From positions 372,001-436,000 of the forward strand of contig JARFXM010000001.1 of assembly GCA_029532625.1 (NCBI GenBank): a DNA stretch of 64,000 nt, given 5' to 3'. Of the stretch, positions 47,691 through 58,900 are shown piece after piece. The position numbers and the translations under genes are program-made. How positions within the stretch are numbered: position 1 is the stretch's first letter; each line of letters begins with the position of its first letter. The notes under the pieces were generated by a model. It worked only from the letters and a program-made list of their open reading frames with translations, did no database searches and was not told where the DNA came from. The stretch is from Lomentospora prolificans. Its lineage: Eukaryota; Ascomycota; Sordariomycetes; Microascales; Microascaceae.

Positions 47691-47775
47691 TGCACAAACT
47701 AGTGCATTTCTGCTTATGTTTCCTTAATGCAGATTCCTTATGCACAAACTAGTGCATTTCCATTCATATTTCCTT
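47691..47775 (+). repeat. Imperfect 35-bp direct repeat inside the element
   Basis: Copies at 47691-47725 and 47741-47775 start TGCACAAACTAGTGCATTTC and end TTTCCTT, with a 50-bp period. They lie between the left inverted repeat and the 3' end of the gene. Subterminal repeats are often transposase-binding sites. Confidence 0.85.
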
Positions 47776-47848
47776 CTAACCAACCTTTCAACTCTAGGAA
47801 AAAAAAAATCTCTCGCATTAGAGCAAGTTTGATCAAACTTACTCCATA

Positions 47849-48721
47849 TCAGAAATCAATATTGATATCATCTTCTTCATCTTGGCTCTGGGCTCCAATA
47901 GGAGTAATTGGAGCAGACTCGGCCACCTCTGTCTGAGAGTCGATCTTATCAGCAGCTTGCATAAAAATAGTTGCCAGAGCTCGCAACTGAACAGCCGAGA
48001 TTGTCGAACTTGGATCTACAAGAGCACTTTTGATTGAAGCTGGGATCATTTGGCCAACTTTGATAGGTGTCTTTGGCAGCTTCTTCTGACGTTTGCTAGG
48101 AGTTGAATTAATAGTACCTGATTTGTTAGAGTCTAGTATATATAATAATAAAAGGAATTGAATATAGTACCTCGCTTACGTCTCTGCTCAGGTTTGAGCG
48201 AGCAGCCAGCTGTCTGGTAGATACAGCATGCACAGGCTTGGCTGAATTCGGCCCAAACCACACAATGTGGGAACTTTCCTTGGGCCTTTGAGCATTTGTC
48301 GCATGGCTCTGCTGCAACTTGGCCAAATATGTAGACAGCCACTGCATCTGCATATGACGGTCGACCACGGCCGCTGCGGCCAACAAGCGATTCCGGACGG
48401 GTTTGAACATTGTTGCTGGAATAGTTAGGCTTCTCCCGAACAACAAGAAGTCGCTCAAGCTCCTATTAAATCGATCAGTAATGGTCCATCTAGCCTGGAG
48501 TCGAGCAAAAGTGTACAGACCTTCTTCTGAAGAGCAAGAGTTAGAGTACCTCCGCCCCAAGTTGATTCCATTTGGGCCAAAGCCCAGGCCGTATACTCTG
48601 GGGTACCATTATCGGGCTCTTCAGAGCTCTTTTGAACAAATGGGAGCGGCTCTCCATTGAAGGTAAAAGGAGTAACCGGCTCTTTAGCCAGTTTGCGAGC
48701 TTTGGAGCGAGAGGGCGCCAT
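47849..48721 (-). CDS. DUF3716-like Cys-rich protein inside the inverted-repeat element
   Basis: Three exons (48721-48521, 48462-48171, 48117-47849; introns 58 and 53 bp with GT and AG ends) give 253 residues. The N-terminus is basic (SRSKARKLAKEP) with a segment PEYTAWALAQMESTW. The middle has six or more Cys: CDKCSKAQGKFPHCVVW, then CACCIYQTAGCSL. This resembles the CxxC...F..CVV...C.xC.....CS pattern of DUF3716, a family of unknown function common in plant-associated Sordariomycetes. The C-terminus has a basic stretch (KRQKKLPK), a helix and an acidic end (DEEDDINIDF). The spliced frame is open throughout, so the copy may be active. It could be a zinc-binding nuclear protein or the element's own mobility factor. 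Confidence 0.72.
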
Positions 48722-49160
48722 TGTGCCCAAAGCTGAGTAGAATTGTTTAAAACTATTAAATAATGTTAGAAACTATCATCAGAGTTTGGGAGGACTTGGC
48801 CAAGATCGAGCAATTGGGCAACCTACAAGTGAGATGAGGGATGATGGAGGGAAAAAAAAGAGGGAAAGGAAGAAAGGATTTTTGAAGATGTGAAAAAAAG
48901 GTGCCTATTAGAAGATAGCTCTTTCCATCCCTGGTTCCTTCCATTATTATTTTGCCATTGTGCCTGCCTGTTGCAATTCTTGAAATATCGCGAACTTTGT
49001 GCCTTCCTCAAGAAGTCGCGACTTTCCTTGAGATGAGGAATCGCACCTTCCAAGCTTGAAGTGCAACTTTGGTTATAGAAATATTATTTTACCGAAGTCT
49101 TTCTAATATTCTCATTACTTAAGGAAACTGTACGAGTTGGGGTAGTTCTAGTAAAAATTC

Positions 49161-49215
49161 GAGTGGTCGAGGTCGAAAAATTTCAAAAGTTACAAATTCG
49201 CTACAGGCTTCCGTA
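49161..49215 (-). repeat. Right terminal inverted repeat
   Basis: Inverted copy of 47442-47496, ending GGCTTCCGTA directly before AGTATT. Confidence 0.85.
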
Positions 49216-49221
49216 AGTATT

Positions 49222-49718
49222 GGCAGCTGCCAGAGCGAAGGTGAAGTGGGAAAGGGTGGAACATTATGAAGGTGCCTGCCAACCTGACCCAAAGCGCCAA
49301 GGCGGTAACACTTGTCAGCCATTTGAAGAGAGAGGTAAACTAGCTTGTAGTCAGCCAGCCTGTACTAAAGTAAGGTACCTGGGTACCTACAAAGAGCCAA
49401 TGACTCGGGGCCAATAATCCCCTGTACCCGCGACATCGTGTCCAATAGTTCGCCATTGGATATCGTGTTCTCTACAGGCTTCATTCTTTTTCTCTTCTGC
49501 CATCATCGCCATTTCCACGTCGCTTTGCCCGTATTCCGCCAAATTCCAGCCTACTTCAATGTGATCCAGTACACCGCAACACACCCTCTACCGAAAGGCA
49601 CACAAATTATTGCCAGGAAAAGACCACTCCTCCCAACCCGCCAAGGTCCCCTCAATATCAAGAACAAGAAACCCCCCAAAAATATATATATTTACATATA
49701 CATATACCCGCCCGCACC
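49222..49718. other. Intergenic, BOS1 leader
   Basis: Contains the BOS1 promoter and an AT-rich (TA/CATA) stretch at about 49680-49708 just before the start codon. No gene seen. Confidence 0.5.
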
Positions 49719-50477
49719 ATGAACGTCGCCTACAACTCTGCCCTCCGGCAAAGCAAAGCCCTCCGCCACGACCTCGAAAAGCTCGACTCCTCCCACCCCT
49801 CCACCCTCACCCCCTCCGAAATCGGCAACGTCTCCGCCTCCCTCGCCTCCTTCTCCAAGTCCATCGACGACTACAACGCCCTCGCCCGCCAGGAGCTCGT
49901 CCCCAAGAAGCAGGAGGAGGCCTACGAGCGCGTCCGCCGCTTCAGGGACGACCTTGCCGATTTCCGCGCCCGCGTCGACACCGTCCGCCGCGAGAGGGAG
50001 GAGGTCGCCCAGCAGACCAACCGGTCCGAGCTCCTCGGCAGGAGAGGCTTCGTCAACGCTACACCCGAGAACCCCTACGCCCACGTCTCGTCCACGTCTA
50101 CTACGAGTGCTTTTGGGGATGCTGCGAGCGCGAGGAGGCATCCGGGCGGCGGCCCGGGGAGCCAGTTGACGTTTGGGAGCGGAGATGAGCTGAGGGAGTC
50201 GCATGCGCTTAGGGAACAGAATTTCTTCTCGAACACGAATAGTGCGCTGGATGATTACATTGCGAGGGGCCAGGCTGTGCTGGGTGATTTGGGCCAGCAG
50301 AAGGAGATGCTTAAGAATACGCAAAAGAGGCTGTATTCGGTCGCCAATACGCTTGGCGTGTCGGGCGATACCATCAAGATGATTGAGCGACGCGCTCGCG
50401 AGGATAAGTGGATCTTTGCGGCGGGGGTTATTGTATTTTTCTTGTTCTGCTGGCTCTGCATCCACTTTTTGAGGTAA
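49719..50477 (+). CDS. BOS1: Bos1/membrin Qb-SNARE
   Basis: A single exon encodes 252 residues, the usual length. The N-terminal three-helix region starts MNVAYNSALRQSKALRHDLE; the SNARE motif spans about 165-228 (FSNTNSALDDYIARGQAVL, LGQQKEMLKNTQKRLYSVAN), with a Gln at the central layer. After a basic linker (IERRAREDKW) comes a C-terminal transmembrane anchor (IFAAGVIVFFLFCWLCIHFL). Bos1 works with Sed5, Bet1 and Sec22 in fusion of COPII vesicles with the Golgi. The ATG directly begins the conserved protein. Confidence 0.93.
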   Translation: MNVAYNSALRQSKALRHDLEKLDSSHPSTLTPSEIGNVSASLASFSKSIDDYNALARQELVPKKQEEAYERVRRFRDDLADFRARVDTVRREREEVAQQTNRSELLGRRGFVNATPENPYAHVSSTSTTSAFGDAASARRHPGGGPGSQLTFGSGDELRESHALREQNFFSNTNSALDDYIARGQAVLGDLGQQKEMLKNTQKRLYSVANTLGVSGDTIKMIERRAREDKWIFAAGVIVFFLFCWLCIHFLR

Positions 50478-50711
50478 GAGCATGCACGGATGAGTCTTCG
50501 CCGGCGGGCGGTGGGAAGCTGCTGAAAACAGAGCTTCTCGGGGTGTGTGTGTGCCCGTGTATATCGCTTTGGGCGGCTGTAATGGATAACGAATAGTTCA
50601 AAAGTGGGAAACGGAGTTACGGAGTTTCCGGTCCCTTCTAAATAATAATAACTCGGCGCTCCAAGGAGCCACATACCCTCTTTATACGCCCCTCCCACTC
50701 CTCGTCCAAGT

Positions 50712-51636
50712 CTATGTGGCGCCTTTCAGCGACACCGTGAAAAGCACCTCCTTCGAAGTCTCCACCTCGACACTCTTCGTCTCACGAGGCAACTGATTGC
50801 TCGTGCTCACCCTTCCCCCCATATGCGTTTCCCAGTTCTCCACATCCCACCTCAGCCCCTTGGTCGAGATGACACTCGGCTCCTTGATGGGCAAGATCCC
50901 CACATACTTGCCATACACATCCGCCTCCCCTTCCTCGCGGAGCTGGATGACGTGCTTCCCCGGCTTGAGCATGACGGTAACGCAGTCCTCCGTCACCAGA
51001 TACACCCGCCCTTGATCGTAGCCGTTCCCTTCCTGGGCCCAAAAGAGATGGTGTAGCTGACTGATGCCCTGATCTACTCGGCCGCCAAGACCTCCTAGCA
51101 CGATGATGTCGGAGGGCCCTTTGCCCGCGGCCGAGTCCGCGTCGCGAGCCCACATTATGGCCTTTGCAAAGTCTGTGTGGTTGTCGTCGTCGATGCGGAT
51201 GATTTGCGCTGGCGGTGATAGGGACGAGTAATAGGCGCGGGTGTCGTCGTGGAGGGAGTCGAGGTCGCCTATTATCACATCCAGCCCGTCCTGGTATCGT
51301 TTGGTTAGGATCCCAGCCGGGAGACGTCGCTTGGGGACTTACGTATAAGCTGTGCTCTCCTTTGGCCTTTGTTGCCTTGAGGTGATTATATAGGTGGTTC
51401 GCAGCGCCATCTGCCGCTATGCGAACGTGTGCTGGTAAATATCAACGTTAGTACCTCAGCGGTCGAGCATGGCAAAGGAAGTCTATCTCGAGGTCCTCAC
51501 CTCTCCTCCATAGCTCTTGGTAAGCCACTGTGTCCTCCATGGGTTGATTCAGGACTATAAGCGCAAAATTTATGTCTTGCGCATGTTCTCTCGGTCTTAA
51601 TACCGCCAGAAGCTGCCACTCGAACGTGCCCGCCAT
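50712..51636 (-). CDS. THI80: Thiamine pyrophosphokinase
   Basis: Three exons (51636-51501, 51431-51343, 51290-50712) give 267 residues. Splicing brings together VRIAADGAANHLYNHL, LDVIIGDLDSL, the Asp-rich HTDFAKAIMWA and VLGGLGGRVDQGISQLHHLF, all typical of eukaryotic thiamine pyrophosphokinase. The C-terminal TPK-B1 beta domain follows with KGLRWDVENWETHMGGRVSTSN, the thiamine-binding segment. The enzyme transfers pyrophosphate from ATP to thiamine in the cytosol to make the cofactor TPP. It is convergent with BOS1, about 235 bp apart. Confidence 0.93.
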
Positions 51637-52097
51637 TGCAAGAGCTCTCAAGGAGGGGTCGTGTGGGGTCTCTGGGACGAAAAGACGCTTCTGAAGCGAT
51701 GAGCGGAGCTACGTCTAAGAGAGATAAGTTTACTACTGTTCTAAGCGCATCAAGTCTTTTGTGTTTTGAATCCCGGCATTATACCCCAGGCCAGATGCAG
51801 GGTTTGCGTTTTAATGAGAGCTTAATTGACGGCGCGGAAGATGTGATGTGATTTGTACTTTTGACGTTTTTAGCTCGTCCCTTCAATGGTTTTGCGCTGA
51901 CATAGTGAAATCTCAAATTATGTCAGATCGAACCAACCAGTCGAGCCGTCGCGAAAGGGCTAAACTCCGGACCTCCGAAGACGCACGCGAGGAGCTCTGT
52001 GGCAATTGATCCATCCCCGCAATATGTGAAAGTTACAAGTCAATGCCAATCGCGGCCTTTACGCCTCGTCTTCATCGATCAACAGAAAAGTCAGGGC
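51637..52097. other. Intergenic, no gene seen
   Basis: Promoter of the thiamine pyrophosphokinase gene and 3' end of the second NACHT gene. Nothing further is supported. Confidence 0.5.
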
Positions 52098-55000
52098 TTA
52101 GTAAAGCCGAATCCACATCCCAACGCTCTCGTGACCCGCAGAACAATGTTGGCAACCCTCTTCGATGAGAACCGGCTCCCGCAAATGCCCCTCTAGCGGC
52201 TTGTCGGGGTGCACCGGAGAATCAAACAGGGCATCAAGGCTGCTAAGACCGAGTCGGTGCTCATAATGCGTGAGCATATCCGCGACAACGGAATCTCTAC
52301 TCCTCAAGTCCGATAGGCTCGACCTGCCCCTCTTCCGCGCGTGCTCGAGGAGATGGTTAAATACCTGCGCCGTAGTCGGCGTTTTGAACGACAGATACCT
52401 AGCAGAAGAATCCTCCGTTGTCTCGCCCTGCATGCGAGGGTCCGTGAGGGTATACATAAGTGCAACGAGGAACAGGGGCATATGGAACCCTTTTCGAAGG
52501 GTGCCGACACTATCACCGAGAACCCAGTAAACCAGAAAGGGCGCATCCAAGTCAGTAGCGTGAAGAAGCGCCTCTATGCCACTGGCATCCCGGACCTCAG
52601 GTCCGGATGATAATGCGGAAATGAGGAGGCTCAACCCCTCGCTCGCAGCCTCCATCCTGCGTGGATCGACAACCAACTGCTCTAGGACGTATTCATAGAG
52701 CTGCTCATAAGCGGTGAAATGTATGAACGACGCCTGAGGCCCACTATGTAGGCCAATGACATCAGGGATACTGGGAAGGGGATAGTACCGGGCAAATGGT
52801 GGCATGAGGCTGCGGTTGGGGGAGAAACTCGAGGACAAGGCCACAAGAGTGTAGACGGCGTGCCGTACGGATTCGAACGTGTCCTTCCGAAACTCCATGA
52901 CACCGGCCACTCCATATTCTAGACCCTCATAGTATCCTCTAATTCCAGTATCTGGGCGAGGGGCATAGACCGGTTGACCAGTAGGCTCCAAGATATTTCG
53001 AAGTTTGTCTAAGTAGGGGAACCCGTCTGTCCCGAGATATTTTAATCCCTGAAGAGTTCCATTTAAGCAAGGAGTGCTGTGGGGTAAGCCGAGGGAACAG
53101 TCACGGCCGAAAGCATAATCCGCAACAAAAGCCCTGCCGTATATTGTGGCTTCATCGAACCCGGGAAAAGCCGCTTCGAGCTCCTGCATCCGACTTTCGC
53201 TCTCCAAGAGATACTCCTTCACTGTCCGGTGAAAGAACGTTACGTTGTGTCTTGAGGTATGATGGAAGGTTTTCCGACGGGTAATGAATACGTGGAACTG
53301 CGGATTGTACTCAAGGAGGCCTTTGGTGAGACTATGAATCTGTTGTTCTACCCGATTTAACCGTTTCCCTAATTCTTCTCTAGTGTACGGACTGCAAGGC
53401 TCGTCGGGGAGAAACTGCGGATTTTCAAGACTTCCATCTTCGAGCCAGGAGTAGGCAAGAGCAGTCAGGTCTTTGCCTCCCGGGTGCTTGATCGCTAAAA
53501 GAAGCATCCTATCACATCTTTTGCGATCAATAGGGCTTGCTATCGAGTTTCGTAAGTTCGTGTATAGTTCGTTTAGCTCTCTCGGAGCCTCATCGAGCTT
53601 TTGTTCTAGTATCTGCAGTGGATCGCCCTGGCGAATAGCCTCGAGAAGCTTGTTCACGACTAGATATGCCCATAGAAAAACGCCATCTGCCGCACTTGGT
53701 ATTTTGGATATTAGGCTGTCATAAGACTCTTTGGTTTGACGAGCGACTCTATCATTTGCGAATCGGGTTCTGCAGTAGGCCTTTATATCGGGTTCGTTTA
53801 GTATGTCAAGTCGTATAGTGTTCGTAGGAGATGAAATTATGCCCTTGTACTCCTGATGTGGCCGTGAGCTGGTGAGAACTTTTATATTGCCGCCTTCAGT
53901 CCAACGGAGGAGGTTTAAGGCTAGTTCCTCGTGCGCTGTAATATCGCCGTGGTACTCATCGAGGCCATCGATAAAGAAGCAGAATTTGTGATTAGAATGC
54001 AGCGTTTTGTCGATAAGCATATCGAAGGCAGCTCGGATTTCTTCTTCATTGAAGTCCATTCGCTCCACCATTCTGTCACCGGGCCCACGGTGGTACTGGG
54101 CCCATTGCCGCGGGAATACTTTCTCAATCAACTCTGGCGCAGAACTCAACACCTCGAAGAGAAGTGATTTAAAAAGACCCTGCAAAGACTTTTGTAGCTG
54201 GGATCCCGGATTCCAAAAGTAGAAGTCAGCCGTGATGAGCGTCTTAGCTGCGGCCCACTGTCGCAAATCAAGTGTGGTCGTCGCGTGCCTCGCAATGTAT
54301 CTCACGAGAGTTGACTTGCCAGATCCGGCTTTCCCGGATATGTGGAGAATTCCTCGGCCGTGCGTTAACCACGCTCGAACCTGCTGACTGGCTCGTTGAC
54401 GAGCAGTCCCCTTTCCAGCCAATGCAGCAGCATCGGGTTCTTCAAACACCCAGGCGCAGGTGGTCTCGTCTGCTAGGAATATCTGCTGTCGGCGGCAAAG
54501 CATGTCGTCAAACACGAGTTGTCTTAGGATACGCTGCTTTACGGGAAGTTCTCGGGCTGAGTTCTGCAGGCCTTTGAGCGCCCGATTTATATCTTCGAGT
54601 GCCTTAGCGTCGTTGCCAGTTGATTCGTCCAAGCTGGCACAGGCCTGTATCTCCTTGATTAGATCGTTCTTGATCTGTTCCAGCTCATACCTCAGTCTTT
54701 CGAAACCATTTCCAACTGCAGGCAAGGCTGAAGATAGGCTAACCCACTCCTCACTATGTTGAGTACTTAGTTACCATGTTAACCTCCGGTTCGGGGTCAT
54801 GAATAGTCTTACCGAAGTAGTGACATTAAATTCAGCATAATCTCAGACCTATACTCTCCTAATCTCTCCTTTAATGCCGCGATTTCATCCCGTTTTAGGA
54901 GAGCTTTCCATTGCGTCGTTACACTCTTCCAAAGCGTTCGCTTGCCCGGAAGCTTGAGGGACCTGAGCAAGTCGACAAGGAGCTCGGCGTCGCCCTGGCA

Positions 55001-55234
55001 CTCCAAGGCAAGGTCTCGGATCGCTCGTTCGGCACGACTGTTCCCTCCCCCCTTTTTGCTCAGCCCATCAGCAACTGAACTGAGATCACCAATGATCCGC
55101 TCGAGACGGGCATTCTCCTCGAGTACGCCATCTACCGAGCGATATACTTCAAAGGCCCCGCTGATCAACTTGTAGGAAAAGTCAATAAACGTTATAATCG
55201 ACGATGCTAGTCCAGCGGCCGAGACTGGATCCAT
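52098..55234 (-). CDS. STAND/NACHT protein with fungal N-terminal (Helo-like) domain
   Basis: Two exons (55234-54813, 54753-52098; intron 54812-54754) give about 1025 residues. The start MDPVSAAGLASSIITFIDFS, followed by a helical region up to about 140, matches the N-terminal domain common in fungal STAND proteins (Helo-like), thought to act in cell-death signalling. The NACHT module has Walker A SGKAGSGKSTLVRYIARH near 281 and Walker B FCFFIDGLDEYHGD near 398-411, then the usual helical segment (REFxxLYTNLR-like and FFHRTVKEYLLE). The C-terminal 450 residues show no ankyrin, WD40 or TPR repeats that I recognise, so the sensor part is either absent or of an unfamiliar type. No sigma-like motif is seen at either end. 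Confidence 0.85.
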
Positions 55235-56211
55235 GGCGGGGTAAAGACTGGTGTGTTGGGCTCCTCTTATTGTAGGTGCGAGCTGACACCATTGCAGAAG
55301 ACCTTGTGTAATACTCTAAGGCAGGATCGCGTATATTGCCACTTGCGAAGGCGATATGATATAAACAAGATCAATAAGGAGTTCATCAAGGGAGTAGGTT
55401 CCTCTTGGTTAATGGAAGCAGAGCAGCCTGGGGTCAAGGGCTCATCGCGCCACACTCCGCTCTCATTGGGCGGTTGAACTCGGCTGCAGCCTCAGCCTCC
55501 AACGACGCCTCGAGGCAACGTTCGGCGGGCTCGGAGTACACGAGGCGCTCATCTTAACCTCTCAACAGTCAGTCACATGCGTCTAGTTCGCGAAGTGAAG
55601 CGGCAGAAGAAGACGATGGAGCATAAGTTAAAAGTTTATGCTATTGGATCAAGTAATATGGTGACGAGCAGATCAAATTGAATGTCAAAGGCTGCTCGTC
55701 CTGTAGTTTTATTTTGGAGCTCATATGTGCGACTAAAAGTGCCAGGAAAACTTCACATTGAAAGGATATTCAGAGAATGTTCCCCAGTTCGAGAAGCAAG
55801 AAGGAGCTCCGGAGTTGAGAAGGCCACAGCGCTTGAGCTCAAGCTCCACTCGGGAAGGTCCGGAGAAACACATTGATATAATCACGTGACTCACTCAAGC
55901 CCCGGTACCTGCATCGACATCACTGTAACGCATTCAATGATTTCTAAGCCGCAACAACGAAAAATCTCCCGGCCGTCAAACCGACAAGCTCCGAAATCTC
56001 TCTCAGTACCTCGCGACGTGCGACAGCCGACCACTACGCTCCTTTAAACAAGTCAATTCGCCCTCTCCACCCTTGGTTCCAGCCCCCGTACGACGTCAAT
56101 TCATTTTTTCCTTTTCTTTTGGCCGGAAAGATACAGAGGTTCGAGCTCTCGTGTCAGTTGCTAAAGCTGTAAGGGGAACGAAGAGTTCAAAAACAGGAAA
56201 AACCACACAAG
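55235..56211. other. Intergenic between divergent genes
   Basis: Holds the promoters of the NACHT gene and MIA40. Open frames near 55253-55876 are short and unsupported. Confidence 0.5.
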
Positions 56212-57380
56212 ATGTTTCGCGCTCCGCTACGCCGGATACGGCCGGCCACATTTAATGCTATAACGGGACGGACGGTAGCCCTCCCCCGAAGGGGAGTCTC
56301 GACAAGTGCTCCTAAGAAGGCGACGTGGAAGGGCTCTGCGGCTCGATGGGGTGCGGCCGCGGCTGCGTTGTATTGGTATAACACGAGTCCCATCTTTGCG
56401 GACGACCCTGCGCGTGAGTCACCTTCACTCTCCAAAATTCAACTACTCGTGAGAGGAAATCTATGTTACGAGGGCGCAGAACTGACAAGGAAACAGCACA
56501 AACGACTCCAGCACCTGCCACTCTCAACGATCAGGAACTAGTTACCGTCGACAAGATCATCGACCAAAAGCGCAAGGAGATCGAGGCACGCGCTCAGGAG
56601 AGAGAGGCCCGCGAAGCGGCCGCCAAACAAGCCGAGGAAGCCAAGAAGGCACAAGAGGCTGAAGCGCAACAGGCTGTCGCGATAGAAGCCTCCCCGGCCG
56701 ATGCGCCACCCCAGAGTGGTGAGGAAGGAGCTCCTCCACCTGGATCCCCCGCCGCCCTCGAGGAGGAGGCTGGACAGCAGGGCGCCTTCAACCCTGAGAC
56801 CGGCGAGATCAACTGGGACTGCCCGTGCCTTGGTGGTATGGCGTATGGCCCCTGTGGTGAGGAGTTCAGGGCTGCGTTCAGCTGCTTCGTGTACTCTAAG
56901 GAGGAGCCCAAGGGCATGGACTGCATCGACAAATTCCAGTATGTTATCACTGCTTGGGGATGGCTAGACGTTTACTAACAGTGATGTAGGGGTATGCAAG
57001 ACTGCTTCAGGCTCCATCCCGAGGTCTACGGTGCGGAGCTTATGGACGACGAGGAGGGCGAGGGTGCGCCTGCCGCGGGCTCTGATGTGCCGGTTGCTGC
57101 CGATAGCATGACCCCCGAGGCCGCCGTCGATGCTAAAGCTCCCGTAGAGACCCTGGCTCCAGCCGAGGAGCCCGCTCCCGTGGAGACTAAGGCCGTCTCC
57201 GCCGGTACCCCCAAGCCCGTCTCTTCGAAGGCCCCTATCTACGACGATGATCTTCCGGAGCCTATCCCTGAGAAGGCTGTTGATGCCACCGCCGCCACTC
57301 CTCCCACCGACTCTACTCCGGCCAAGGATGCCGCGCCTACCGGATCCAAGCAGGAGGAGGCAAAGTCTAAGGCGAACTAA
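56212..57380 (+). CDS. MIA40: Mitochondrial intermembrane space import receptor Mia40
   Basis: Three exons (56212-56413, 56497-56938, 56990-57380) give 344 residues. The basic N-terminus (MFRAPLRRIRPATFNA) is a matrix-targeting presequence; about 43-62 is a membrane anchor (RWGAAAAALYWYNTSPIF). A charged coiled-coil region (REAREAAAKQAEEAKKAQEA) follows. The catalytic core has the redox CPC motif (WDCPCLGG, about 176-178) and twin CX9C motifs (CGEEFRAAFSC; CIDKFQGMQDC); the second is completed only by splicing intron 2. The C-terminus is a low-complexity Ala/Pro/Val tail. Mia40 oxidises and traps small Cys-rich proteins in the intermembrane space together with Erv1. Confidence 0.95.
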
Positions 57381-58900
57381 CGCCCTTGAGTGCGTAATGA
57401 AGGGGGTGTCTGGTGAAACCCACCTATCTAATGAAAACGGAAAAAAAAAAGGGAAGCGCGATGCTCTGATGAGTGCTAAGCGTTGTTTGCATTGGGAGGA
57501 GTAAAAAACGTGTGCATGCGAGGGAGCCACATTTTCCGATCTCCTTTACCTGTACCAATTCGTGGACGTGTATGTGTATACTAGTTGCCGTCTTAGATCT
57601 CCTTTCTAGTGTAGTATTTTCTGGCCAAAAACGAAGAATAGATCAATGTATTCTATAGAGGACCACGGTCTGGTCTGTCTTGCGGTAGCCATTTATCTTT
57701 GCCTCACGAGCCGATTCCAGCTCGGTTCCTTTAGCCGCGAGCGACCAGCCGATTGCGGACTTCATTCTCCTGGGGCTCAGCCGGTTGACGATATCCGAGC
57801 TACATCAATTTCCACCCAGCATCGCGTCGGGCCCGTCGCAGAGACATCCATCATCATGAGCGTCAGGCACCAGAGGCATGACAGAAGACCCCTTACTACG
57901 GGAGAAGCGCCTCTCATTCGTGAGCAGTTTTGACTTCCAGTTCAGTAGTGTCTCTCGGCTGGCAAGTCAACCAGCCTAGGCAGCACCTTGAGTTGCACGT
58001 TGTCGAATGCGAGAGGCTATCGCCAAGTGTGTGATGACTGGTCCGATCTTGATCCGACTTGGCCAAGGGCGTGGTTCTTTAACGCCACCCGACATTTCTT
58101 TGTATCACCGAAGGAAGAAGCCCAGGTTTCCATTCTATTTTTGTTTCCCGGTTCTTATCCTGGCGTAGAAAACAGCACACCCTCCCCGTCACCCATGACC
58201 CACGCGCAAGACATCCCGCTCCGCTCCCCCTGTTCCCAACCCAGCTACTCCACGCCGTCAACTGTGGCTTCCCGCCAATGTTTCCCATAGGTTAACCCAC
58301 AACCCCGGCGAGCCGTCCAATTTCCCACGCCTCCGTATTATAGACGGGAGTGGCGACCCGTCAGCCCGCTCCGTCAGGGAAGAGCGGAAAAGGCGAGCCG
58401 CAAAACTCGGAAAGCAGGGATATTTGTTGAACTAGGGTTGCTTGCTTCTTCCTTCGGCGATAAGAGGGAGCTTGGAATGAGAATGACTCCCGTTTCTCCC
58501 AATCTAGAAGGAAATGAGCAAGCGCAGAAAAAAATCAAGGGCGTCGCAACTATTGGCATGAGTGTGGTACAGAGATCTCACCTCGGCGTTGGGAGTTTTT
58601 CTGGCCATGTGCGTACTAAAGGATCAATTAATGACGTCCGAGGCTGCTACTGCTGGGCATTCTGTTTTCTCCTGCCTCCGTTGAGTCGATATCTAGTCTT
58701 CTGTCTTCGTTGAGTCGAACCTTGGTTGTATCGTCTTTGGCTCATACAAGGAAGGCATCCGTCATACAACCCCCGTTCTCCTTCCCCAACTAGGCATTTC
58801 AACAGCTTCATCCGCACCAATTGCGCATCGATCATCGATATAGCATCCAACTCCTCAATCTCCAAGTAGGCCCTCCTGTCTATCCCATCAATCCATCAAA
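57381..58900. other. Intergenic, no gene seen
   Basis: About 1.5 kb after MIA40. A few short open frames occur on both strands without motif support. The right end may be the leader of the interrupted frame at 58901. Confidence 0.5.

Larger units (their letters stand above)
47442..49215. mobile_element. 1,774-bp terminal-inverted-repeat element carrying a DUF3716-like gene
   Basis: Both ends match as inverted repeats over about 55 bp, beginning TACGGAAGCCTGTAGCGAAT inward from each end with four mismatches, three of them transitions. The direct repeat AGTATT flanks the element exactly (47436-47441 and 49216-49221), as expected of a target-site duplication. The interior is more AT-rich than the neighbouring genes and contains one spliced gene (47849-48721, minus) but no transposase I recognise. 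It is best described as a non-autonomous DNA transposon with cargo, or a transposon whose own protein is unfamiliar. A TA duplication with slightly longer ends is an alternative reading. Confidence 0.75.

Noticed and set aside
47442..49215. A link of the element to giant Starship-type elements
   Set aside because: It is under 2 kb, has long inverted ends and no tyrosine-recombinase (DUF3435) captain.
49692..50483. A 263-codon antisense frame over BOS1
   Set aside because: Same effect of codon bias; the plus-strand frame is a clear SNARE.
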